Shown: positions 54,867 through 64,000 of the stretch, in pieces
Layout: every line of letters begins with the position of its first letter
How positions within the stretch are numbered: the first letter of the stretch is position 1
Assembly (NCBI GenBank): GCA_027603945.1
Contig: JADIIU010000003.1
Span: forward strand, 248,001 to 312,000
DNA from: Terramyces sp. JEL0728
Lineage: Eukaryota > Chytridiomycota > Chytridiomycetes > Rhizophydiales > Terramycetaceae
DNA: 64,000 nucleotides
Direction: 5' to 3'
Program-made: the position numbers and the translations under genes
The notes under the pieces: model-generated
The model's database searches: none
What the model saw: only the letters and a program-made list of their open reading frames with translations
What the model was told of the DNA's origin: nothing

Positions 54867-57676
54867 TTAATCGTCATCTTCGGTGAAATCACCATATCTC
54901 CAAATATTGTGTCTGGACTTTTTGGCAAGTTCTTGGGCATCCATCAATAATTCCAAGTCTGTTGGAGCACTCTTGGTTAGCAATGCAGCCTTGTTCTTTA
55001 ATTTTTCTCGTTGTTCGCGCAAGTAGCGTTTTGAGTGAACTTTGGACACATAGGCGAGACTGCTTTCAATCAACTGTTGATTAACAGAGATGATCTTTGA
55101 ACCAGCAGGTTTCTTGACATACAGCAAAACAGATTGGACAGGGCCATTTAAAGTATTGTTCACACCAAGTAACTTTGCATATATAGTCTGCCCACTAATA
55201 ATGGAGCAGAATTCTGATGTGGCATCTTGGAGATAGTCAGATTCATCAGTTGGGAAATCAAGGTAAGCCAATTGCGTTTCAACTGCTTGTGGTTTTAATG
55301 TTGTAACTGAAAATTGGGAAGGGAGCGGTCTCAATCTAGATCCAGGAACTGTTTCAGAGTTGCCATAATCAACGTACCAAATATTGTAAGAGTTGGCTCC
55401 ATTGATTTTTCGAACTCTTGCTCTGTACCATTGTTTATCAGCAGTGAATTGGGCACTGCAGTATTCACCAATCTTTGGCGTGAACGGCGCAATTAATTGC
55501 TGCCCAGCACCGCTGTGATATTGAGCGAATTCAGTCATCAGATTCTCCAATTTTTTCAATTCTAATTTAATGCAAACATACCTGGTCCGCTAACTTGTAC
55601 AAAAAAGTTTCCATTTGATGACACTTCTGTTACCAAAACTTCAGTGATTTTAGCTTCAGTAACTTGCACACTAGCGATTTCTTCAACTACTTTGTCAGCG
55701 GGATCATAGTTTGTCCAGATATTCTTTCTAGCAGCTTTTGCAGAAGTTTCGGCATCCATTAACTGATTGGCAAATGGCGATTGTGAAGCTGAATATTCAT
55801 GAATGGTGGCCAACCCTTGCTCAAGGATTAGTTGAGCATAGTTTGTTGGTTGTCCATGATGTACCGGAACAAATACGGTTCCAATGAATCCACCAACTTT
55901 ATCCACACCTTCAATGGATACTTCCACATCTCGTTGGAATAGCTTACCATTTGCAAACGAAGCTGCTTCATTTCCATATGGCTCAGCTTTTTGAGCTTCT
56001 GTCTTGCCAGCTTTTGGAGTTCTAATTCCAGATAAAACAAGCGTCAAGCGAAGGTTCTGAGGTGGTACGTAGACTCGAAATCTCGATCCAGATGCAACGT
56101 ACTCAACGACACACTTCAATTTCCCTCCTCTTTGTAACTGGGCTAAATAGTTCTTTGCCTTTGTTGCATTTTCAGAAGCATCAATGGTTCTGTGCACTGG
56201 AGCTTCCTTTGTGGAATGAATACCTTTGTTTGCAGAAGTTGCCTTTTCTTCAGCTTCCAAAAGTTTGTCATATGCAGAAGATCTATTGTGATCGTCTTTT
56301 TTGTGTTTGATTACAGAGGCGTATCCTCTTGTAACTAGCATTTCGGCAATATTTACTTCACCTTTCAAAACAGAAGCACAGTCTCTCTTTTCGTACTCTC
56401 CTTCGGCAGGCTTGGTATAATCAATTTTGACAGTAACTTTTTGGCCAATGAGTCTAGCTCGCAAGTATTCAACAGCATCAACGTAGTATCCGATATCAAA
56501 ATCTTGTTCATTCTTTTGTCTTTTAGGGCCACGAATGCTGGAAAATCCAATTTTGCGTTCTTTTCCACCTACTTCAACATTGATAAGATCTGGACCGATT
56601 ATTTTCGTAACTACAGCCTGGAAATTGCTTGCATTTGTTGCTGTTTTAACAAACCCTTTCCATAATCTGAGTTGCTTGGCTTTAGCTGCTGCTTCACAGG
56701 ATTTGTACTTTTCAGGGTTAGTTACAGAGGCCAAGTTCCAATCCAAGATTTTGGCGTAGCCTTCAGCAAGTAATAATTCAGCAATATTGCCAGCAGGATG
56801 CGAAATAGAGCCAAAGAATGCCAATCCTTGTCCTTGCCCTGAAACTGATTCGAAAAGGATTTTAATAGACCGTTGTAATAATCTGGCCTCGGTGAAATAT
56901 TTTGCTTCTTCTGATAAAGGTTCAATAAGATCAGGAACCCCTGGAATATCTTTGCGATACACAGGAGCTTTGATGCCAGAGATTTGAACAGTTAGGAATT
57001 GATGCACTGAACCAATAATAGCGACAACGCGGAGTGTAGAGCCGTCTCTCACTTGCTCAACGATTGCTATGATTAGGAAAAAATACCATCCACAGGAACA
57101 TTCTTGTATTTTTCAAGAAATTGGCGCGGATCACTTTCAAAGCTGTAAGCGATTTGGCGCTTGCATTAAAAACGCATTACCAATGTATACGGTTCGTCTG
57201 ACCAGATTCCTAATCTCTTGGATTTTGCGTGCTCTTCAAGCCCCAACAGATATTCTTGTTCCCTGATTGAGATAAATACTTACTCTGTAGGAATCCGCTT
57301 TCCATCAGCTTGCTTGACCTTGACAAACCCATTCTTTGCCAATAATCTGGCGATATCGGTTTCTCCATCAATTGGATGCTGAACTTCCAAGGATCCAAAT
57401 TGCCTGTTAGGGGATGCGTATTCCAATTTATATCTGACTTGCTTGCCAACTAAGAGGTTGCGCAAGTATTCCCTGGAGTCATAAGCAAATGCCTACGTTA
57501 GTAAAATTTACCTCTTCTTCCACAGATTTATTTCCCAATCTTGGAGCATTAACGTTGCTCAAAGACAAGATCAATTCTGGAGGTGGACCATTGGTTGGTT
57601 TACCTCTTAGGATAACTGAATCGCCGGAAATGATGGATTTAATTGATGCGAAACCAACATTTGGAAATGCTGACAT
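54867..57676 (-). CDS. SND1: Tudor staphylococcal nuclease (Tudor-SN/SND1)
   Basis: A 902-residue protein with four SNase-like domains, then a Tudor domain inserted in a fifth, partial SNase fold. Landmarks: VQAIKSGD-like SIKSIISGDSVILRG, VEQVRDGSTLRVVAI, GYASVIKHKKDD, VEYVASGSRFRVYVP, and the Tudor core WYRARVRKINGANSYNIWYVDYGNSE. It acts in RNA metabolism and stress granules. Introns: 57493-57511, 57263-57283, 57160-57180, 57067-57086 and 55562-55581. The first four crowd into the first 600 bp, where exons are 73-209 nt. The length equals that of animal SND1. Confidence 0.96.
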
Positions 57677-57907
57677 TTGAAAAAGCAACAAAATTTTGCC
57701 ACTGGACTAAAATATCCTAGCAACCAGGATTGCAAATGAAATTGGAATAGTATAGCCGGCAATCTATTCATAATGATATGTGGATCCAACGTGCGCGACA
57801 AACCACACGGTTTCTTATGGTTCAATACAAGAAATCCGAAAAGTATAAATCTATATCTACTTTTATTCTCCATCATTATCAAATTTTAGGTTAGAATCCA
57901 CCTGATG

Positions 57908-60327
57908 TTAATGTAATATTACGTTATTTGGAGGAGTGCTCCAACTCTGGGCGAATAGTTTGTCCTCCTCAGTTTTCCATCCAGACTTTGATTCTGCAAT
58001 ATCCCCATACATGTCATTAACCACGATTTTCAACAATTTCTGGACATCTTTGAAAGAACTGGTATGGATGTTAACTTGAGGTGGTTCCACTTTCTCTGTA
58101 ATTTCGTCTTCTTTCTTTCCACGGCGTTTTCCCTTCTGACTATTCTGTCTGGGTTAATCCATTTTACTTTGCTTGGATAGAAGTCCTTCGATTCAAGATG
58201 GCTGGAGGCATTGTTTTGTTTACAGAGTTCATTGCTTCTCGTAGCATACACCCTCTCATAGCATATCGGGGATTGATAGTTTTTAGGCTTTTTTGTCTAG
58301 CTTGGTCTTCCTCAGCCAGTGCTTGAGTTGATTTTCTCTCATTTGGCAATTGCGCAATCAACCTTGTGCGATACATGTGTGCCCAGTATTTCCACTGGCT
58401 TGCGATTTCATCCAAAGAAGGAAATGGAAGTGGTTCAATCCCTGGACGCTTTGGAGCCTGGATTTGTGGGATTGGCGCTGGTTCAGCAGCAGTTTCCTGG
58501 CCATCTTCGGCTATGGACGGCAATTGAGTAGAATTATTGTCTTTTGTGGGGTTGGTTGGAACTACAAAACTCTCTCTGTTTAACCTTTCATTTTCGGCTG
58601 CCACGTACATTGCATCTTCTTTTCTTAAAGTAGCCAAAGATTTAAGAAGCAATCCCAAGGTATTTGCAGGCTCAGAGGACAATAAGGCTTCTTCACTGTG
58701 TATTCCTCCTGGAAGGTATGAAATTTCTTGGGAATACTTTACATCGCTACATCCAAAATTGCAAATAGACCGGAAAAAAAAAGTGTAGTCAACTCCGGTC
58801 GCAGCTAATATTTCCAACAGAGGATTGATTATCTGGTCGTAATCTCCCTGCTCAAAGTGATTGATTCCAAGTTTCTATATCAGTCTATGCTTACACTACA
58901 CATTAATTCTCCAAACGTTGCCAAGAATTTGGTGTCATACTCTCTTAGCAGTTCCCGAACAATATTTTCGGCTTTTGAAGCGTCATATAAGAATCCTAGG
59001 GGCAGTTTTCTTTGTGTGGGAATACCTGGTGTTGTAGCTGGTCTATTTTCCTTCCTTGGAGGTTCGTTAGCACCTCTGGTATAAGGCCTGGAAGTTGTGG
59101 AAGTGTAAGTATCTCCAATCAACATAGCAAGCGTTTGCCCTAATCTTGATAATGCCCATTTTGCCATTTCAGGCTGCTTTTCAAAAGAATAGCGTCCTTT
59201 CCTATCTTTTTTGTTTGGTGTCCATTCTGGATCATACGTATCCATAAATCCCTGTATTATTGATTAATTACGCTAGATTCAAAATGAATTGTATCCCCTA
59301 TTATTGAGAAATTTTCAGTGTTTAAGCATCCCTGTACGAATCCAATTGCCTGCCAATTTGCAACCAAAACCGCAGTCTTTTCAATAATTCTTCGAAACAG
59401 AGCGCCGTATCTATTCAGTGGGATTTTCAAAGGCGTTCCAGCTGTATCTAATTTATCTGCAATGTCTTTTTCTGGTGCTAAAATCCCGCCATCTAGGATA
59501 TCTTGATTTTTGTCAAAGAAATCTCCAGAAATCAGTTTAGACGTCGTGATTGATTCATTAAACTCGAACGATTTTACATCCGGATAAAATTCTTGAATAA
59601 CATGGTCAGCTAGTGATTTCAGTTCTAACGTATCCCCCCTGAAATACAGATATTCAAACGTGCCGAATCTGATGCATGTCTTTGCGAATTTGGATATTAT
59701 ACCTGTGGTATGCATCTTTTCTTCGGCCCCGCGATAACAGAATGATGGCGACCCAACCACAGCTAAACTACGCGATGTCGGTATATTCAATTGTGCAAGT
59801 GTCTCAGAAATCAGAAACTCATATATACAAGTAGATAATTCCATTAACCCATCTTGATTTGGGGCATATGGAGTTGGCCCTATTCCTTTGTATTGCAGAA
59901 TATGTCTGTGGCTATTGGCGACTTCTCCAACTGTCATTGTCCTTCCGTCTCCCAATATATTATAGATTCCGTTTTGGTATCCTCCATAGTTAAATGCAAT
60001 GTGATAAGCGTTTGGTTGGAATTGAGCAACATTAAGATAATCCAGGTTTTGCCAAAATTCCAGGGAAGAAGGTTCAACTCCCAGTAATACAGAGGCTTTC
60101 GGCGATGTTACAACTAATACAGGTTTTGTTAGCGGTGTTGCTATCGTGTGTGTATACAACTCATTGTCAATGATTTTCGGTGGTATTATTAATTCTGGAT
60201 TTTGGTTTTCATCTGTTTCATTTGGAATATCAGTATCTTTGGAGATAAAATCCCCTATTTTGTCAATAAATGAAAGAGTGCGATGATTAAATTGCAAATC
60301 CTTAAAGTCGACTAGTCGTTCGTTCAT
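57908..60327 (-). CDS. SELENOO: SelO/YdiU family protein, probable pseudokinase with altered active site
   Basis: SelO proteins are mitochondrial or bacterial pseudokinases that transfer AMP to proteins. The 786-residue product retains the fold markers (NYGGYQNGIYNILGDGRT, ILQYKGIGPTPYAP, LNIPTSRSLAVVGS, LNTENFSIIGDT, GFMDTYDPEWTPN). However, the metal-binding DYGP-type motif reads HFES, and the arginine-rich DGRxxLRSxIRE motif reads DGLMELSTCIYE. No C-terminal selenocysteine/Cys motif is present. A long insert (about residues 540-640) is rich in Pro and Gln. Introns: 59252-59271, 58875-58894 and 58149-58167. The ATG at 60327 lies 21 nt after the upstream chitinase stop. No clear mitochondrial presequence. 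Confidence 0.9.
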
Positions 60328-60348
60328 CTGCTGAACGCGAAAATATTT

Positions 60349-61595
60349 TCAATATGTTTTATTGGCCAATCCATTGTACAGAGCATTGATTAAAGACCTT
60401 GGGTCTGATACAGGAACATCGCCCGCAGACTCCCAGACAATTACACCCTTCAACCCTTCCCTCCACACATACTCGCATTTTGCTTTTACAGATCTAACAG
60501 AATCATATGAATTCAAGATTTTCCTCTGTCCATCATAAGAATAATGGGCTTGAGCAGCCTCGTCGTAGTATTCCTCCGCACCAGGTCTCGGTAAAGTCCT
60601 GTAATCGCACACTCCATCTTCCCAAGACTTGTCCGCAACAATTCCAAATGAAGGCTTGCCAAGGCCATCAGTATTTGCAAATCCTCTGGAATAAAATGCT
60701 GCTCCAATCACAATCTTATCTCTTGGGAAGCCAAGCGAAATATATGCTTTTACCGCTTGATCGATAGACGTTGGGCTATACGGAGTTGAATATAAATTTG
60801 TGTGGTGCCCTGCTGAACATTGTCCATAGGACGAACTTGCCATGTCATAGGTCATAATATTAATGGATTCCAATAATCTTGCCATTACTGTAAGAGGCAG
60901 CGCAGTCATGGCACTTGGCACACCAGTGACGCAGGCAGTAAGAGTAACTTGACTGAAAGGAGAGTGATCCAAATGATTCCGTAACAATTCCAGCAACAAT
61001 CCAAAATTTACACCTAATTAAGGTAAAATACCATCATTCGGCGAGGCTGAATTCCCTTCTTTTCCATAGTTAGTTCCAGGAGGACTAATGTGCTCCCAAT
61101 CAAAATCTAATCGGCTAATTAACCCAGGGAATTGGTGCAGTATGGCCATACAAGTTGCGACAAAAGCCAATCGGCTTTCTGGAGTACTTACTGCCTCTGA
61201 AAAGTGAGTAGAGAAGCTCCAACCACCAATACTCAATCCGAAATTGAATTTCCATCCAGCTTTCTTTAATTTCATAAACTGTCCTAGGTTCCCAAAGTAC
61301 TCTCCTTGGCTTGCAGGCTGCTGATGATCAAGTGGCAGTACTGACTCTGCTTCGTTTGTATAACGCTTATCGGTATCAGACCATGGATCCGAGAATGCTG
61401 GAACATAATATCCTTGTGCATTCTTCTTTAAATCTAAAAATGAATAGTTTATATCGCTAATAAAGTTCACCGGCAACTCCTTGACTTGATAATTCCTTCC
61501 GTAGCAGGCCCAATTCGTATGGTATACAATTAGTTTCTTTCCAGAGTCTGGGTTAATCAATTCGTACTCCAATTTTCTTGAAGTTTAGATTGCAT
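60349..61595 (-). CDS. GH18 chitinase-like protein without signal peptide
   Basis: A 402-residue TIM-barrel glycoside hydrolase. Barrel strands are visible as KLIVYHTNWACYGR, FNFGLSIGGWSFS, the catalytic ISRLDFDWEH (DxDxE retained), INIMTYDM, KIVIGAAFYSRGF and LKGVIVWESAGD. Introns are 61548-61567 (20 nt) and 61014-61031 (18 nt). The first supplies the start exon, MQSKLQENW. No signal peptide is encoded, and the only other in-frame starts are downstream. The enzyme would be cytosolic or exported unconventionally; it may act on its own chitin or, in a parasite or predator, during invasion. The substrate call (chitin) is by family. Confidence 0.9.
61014..61031 (-). other. 18-nt intron, the shortest in this window
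   Basis: GTATTTTACCTTAATTAG in the chitinase-like gene. Its removal joins SPNDG to VNFGLLLELL and keeps the GH18 frame to the end; retention terminates the protein after three codons. Confidence 0.85.
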
Positions 61596-61713
61596 TTAAA
61601 AAGCTAAATTTCAAGAGCGCTAATTCATTTGTGCTTCATTCGCAGTAGTAATAAGCTCACTGGCAATAGCAAATTCGAAAAATGACGTATCTATCTTTTT
61701 TCACTCCTTAAAA

Positions 61714-63351
61714 ATGATAGTACTCATTGCTAATATTAGAAACAAAAATCTGCGAATTCTATAAAGCTTGAAGTAACAGAATAATTTTGATTGTAGAAAC
61801 CAATTACTGTGATTACGAGAGACAATATTCGGAAACTCCGTCCACACCTAAACAATGAAACTGAAGTCAAAAAGAATAAGCGCGCAATTGTAATAGGAGC
61901 CGATGAATTGAGTAAGATTAAAGTAAGCGGATTCTAAAGTAGAATGCGGCGAATTTCTTGACTGCCAGTGATTTGCAAGAGCGTGATAAACAATTGAACG
62001 AACACAAGAACGAACAATTAGCAATTGCAACCAACAGAAAAGTCGGAATGAAGCTAATGATAGATAAAGATGGAGAAGCATGATGTTTTACGCGCCAAGA
62101 ATGCCAAGCTGTCAGAGCTGGACAGGGAAACTTTGGAAAAGGCAAACCACTTGCTATCTAAGGCTCAAATGCAAATTGAAGAACAAGAGGATGATATTAA
62201 ACATCTCAACGAATTGATGCTGTATGCAAAATGTGTGTCGATTAGAGATAACCAAGTGGACCAAAAGGCAATCCATGTTTGACGCTAGAAATATATCCAA
62301 CAGCAAAAAAAAGAAGAAGATTTACGATTGGATGCAATAATGGAAAGAGAAAGAGTAAACGAATTGGCGAAATTGGAAGAAAAGGAACGCAAACGGATGG
62401 AAAAGCTACGAAAAGGTGCTGCCAAGATCAGACAGCAAATAGAAGAACGAAGAGAAGCCGCGCTCTTGGATCAGGAAAGAAAAGACCAGGAAACAAAGCA
62501 AATTCTAAAAACAATTGCTGAAAACGCTGAGCAAGAAAAAAGAGAGAAAGAAGCCAAAGTCAAAGCTCAAAGAACATTGATGCAAGGAGTAACAGCTGCC
62601 AACCAGGAATCAATTGAATTGAAAAAAAAGGAAAAACTATTGGAAGAAGAAGAAGATCGTAAAGTCCTGCAATACATTTTGGAAAAAGAAAAGAGAGATT
62701 TAGAAAATGATCGTATCCAAGGCCAAAAGAAAGCAGAAAGAGAGCAAGAATTGGCAAGATTGAGAGCCGCTCAAGAAAAAGTAATTCTCTCTAACGGCAG
62801 ATGTCTGATAAACAAGCTCAGCAAGACGCTGTTCGTGCCCAAAGAGCATATGAAGCGTATGAACGAGATTGGAGACGTAAGGAAAAGGAAGCCGCTGAAA
62901 AGCAGTTGCAAATGGAAAGAGAGCTTCGTGAAGAACGCTCGAGACAGCAACAGGCAAGAGAACAAGCAATTGCAATTGAATCGCACAAACTCAAAGAAGA
63001 ATTCGTAGCCTCCCTTCGACAACAAAAAGATATTGAAGCTCGAATCAAGCAAGAAGAGGAAATCAGAGCACAAAAGAACAGAGCTTATGCACTGGAAGTC
63101 AAGGCGCAAATAAGAGAAAAAGAACTGGCTAAACAAAAAAGCAGGGATGAATTCTTTTTGGAGGGTGTCAGACTTGGGCAAGAAAGAGCTGAAAAGAAGC
63201 ACAAGATTGATGCTATTAAGAACCGAAAGATTGAGGTGCGTATTACTAATCATAGGAATTACGCAACATGGGCGTTCCTGAAAAGTATTGCAGCGAAATT
63301 GAACGCCAAGTTCATATGACAAACAAACATTCCTTTAGTATGGCGAAATAA
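61714..63351 (+). CDS. CFAP45: Cilia- and flagella-associated protein 45
   Basis: A microtubule inner protein of axonemal doublets. The 496-residue, almost wholly coiled-coil product matches the family in order: LRPHLNNETEVKKNKRAIV, IGADELSKIK, MEKHDVLRAKNAKLSEL, EDDIKHLNELMLYAKC, MERERVNELAKLEEK, AYERDWRRKEKEA and the ending GVPEKYCSEIER. Seven introns: 61720-61739, 61773-61796 (24 nt), 61924-61943, 62042-62063, 62268-62288 (GC-AG), 62781-62800 and 63237-63256. The first exon codes for two residues. The exon sum is divisible by three. Together with SPEF1 this shows that the organism builds a motile flagellum. Confidence 0.95.
62268..62288 (+). other. GC-AG intron, 21 nt
   Basis: In CFAP45, removing GCAATCCATG...GACGCTAG gives QVDQKKYIQQQKKEEDLRLD, the same spacing (15 residues) as I recall for the human protein between the matching landmarks. 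It also puts the typical TTTGAC-GCTAG acceptor in place. A GT donor eight bases inside would make a 12-nt intron or, with the next AG, a 27-nt intron; both give poorer alignments. Confidence 0.7.
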
Positions 63352-63510
63352 GAATGTAGAAATATATTGTTTTTGTGTTAATCGGCTCTCAAATTTGATT
63401 TTCCTGCGGTTAGTCCGAGTTATTTGCATCCACTGACTAGCGGTCCTTGGAGTTTACTTGTACTGCAAAGTTGAAGTGAATTTTTTCCATCCAACAAAAA
63501 AAGAAAAATA

Positions 63511-64000
63511 ATGGTTGTAAGAATTAGGTTAGCAAGATGGGGAGCAAGGAATAATCCCTTCTATGGAATAGTGGCAGCAAATGCAAGAGCGCCTAGGGAT
63601 GGAAAGCATCTTGAAAGATTAGGAACTTACAATCCAATGCGAGATGAGAATGGACACAAACACTTGGAATTGGCCACAGACAGAATAAAATATTGGTTAG
63701 GAGTGGGTGCGCAGCCATCAGATAGAGCCGCCTGGTTATTGTCTAAAGTAATTCAGTAGTTAATGTAGGCAAATTTGATGCCAGTACTTCCCAGGAGACT
63801 ACAGGATTTAGGAATGCTTGATTTAAATGATATCGATACATGGAGTGTCCGTCTAACTGACGAAAGCGGCAAAGAATTGGGAATAGTTACCAGCGAAGAA
63901 GCAAGGCAGTACAAACAAGAAACAGTTGTGGTTTTAAACAGATTGGATAGGGAAAAGATCCAGTTTGACAAAAAGAGGGATGCTGTTCTTAGTCCAGAAG
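63511..64000 (+). CDS. MRPS16: Mitochondrial ribosomal protein bS16m (3' end beyond window)
   Basis: Homolog of bacterial S16: VVRIRLARWGARNNPFYGI, GKHLERLGTYNP, and IKYWLGVGAQPSDRAAWLLSK at residues 2-78. A 21-nt intron at 63748-63768 splices LLSK to ANLMPVLPRR and opens a C-terminal extension of at least 75 residues that runs off the window. Bacterial S16 is only about 80 residues, so the extension is lineage-specific; it is charged (LDREKIQFDKKRD) and has no motif that I recognise. A cleavable presequence is absent, as in yeast MRPS16. Confidence 0.92.

Noticed and set aside
54717..54950. Plus-strand frame between the PH-domain gene and SND1.
   Set aside because: Its second part is antisense to the conserved C-terminus of SND1 and it lacks an ATG.
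62279..62305. A 12-nt (GTTTGACGCTAG) or 27-nt GT-AG intron in CFAP45.
   Set aside because: Both give a worse match to CFAP45 spacing than the 21-nt GC-AG reading, and 12 nt is below any known spliceosomal intron.
1..64000. CRISPR arrays, bacterial operons, insertion sequences, rRNA or tRNA genes.
   Set aside because: None seen. Spliced genes, ER and flagellar proteins and the absence of Shine-Dalgarno-type organisation show nuclear eukaryotic DNA.

Overview
This is a gene-dense nuclear fragment from a flagellated, fungus-like eukaryote. I count about 46 protein genes, 2 gene relics, no RNA genes and no intact transposon in 64 kb. A zoosporic lineage is suggested by two axonemal genes (SPEF1, CFAP45). 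A fungal affinity is suggested by the prephenate dehydratase, a GH18 chitinase-type protein, the fungal-type 17.8 kDa complex I subunit, the mS45-type mitoribosomal protein and GPI-type secreted proteins. I cannot name the species; a chytrid-like, aphelid-like or sanchytrid-like organism fits.

The most striking property is the intron population. Genes only read as full-length family members if about 125 introns are removed, nearly all 19-22 nt (extremes 18 and 24). They start GTA and end in a branch-like TTAAC, CTAAC, TTAAT or TTGAC followed by 2-5 nt and AG. Spliced exon sums are divisible by three in every complete model. Within this population I find a 65-nt intron in TAF5 that divides exactly into three abutting GT...AG units, a GC-AG intron, a probable GT-TG intron, a 7-nt exon and an 18-nt intron.

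Layout. 1-9.5 kb: LCB2 (cut by the window edge), enoyl-CoA isomerase, SPEF1, a membrane-anchored hexokinase, PUS1, beta-COP. 9.5-15 kb: an unknown charged protein, a secreted phosphoesterase, and four tandem paralogs of a six-cysteine, probably GPI-anchored family that I do not recognise. 15-19 kb: cyclin B, RPF1, SLU7. 19-29 kb: a tandem pair of 7TM receptors, prephenate dehydratase, an LRR membrane protein, thioredoxin, a methyltransferase, FAD synthase, a BAR-SH3 protein, a complex I subunit, and a third, truncated 7TM copy. 29-38.7 kb: secreted aspartic protease, calreticulin, an Atg38/NRBF2-like protein, IFRD, CNOT11, a TLDc protein, dienelactone hydrolase, LCMT1. 38.8-50 kb: a second LRR membrane protein, an unknown multi-TM protein, TAF5, mS45, a GRAM-TBC-EF-hand RabGAP, an LRR protein. 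50-64 kb: a second 7TM type with its frameshifted tandem relic, a universal stress protein, dolichyldiphosphatase, a tandem PH protein, Tudor-SN, a SelO homolog lacking expected catalytic residues, a chitinase without signal peptide, CFAP45, and bS16m (cut by the window edge).

Spacing is extreme: divergent start codons lie 26 and 34 nt apart, and convergent or tandem genes are 10-21 nt apart. Mostly the genes are unrelated housekeeping neighbours. The coherent local themes are surface sensing and adhesion (two receptor families, two LRR receptors, the six-Cys cluster), where tandem duplication and relics concentrate.
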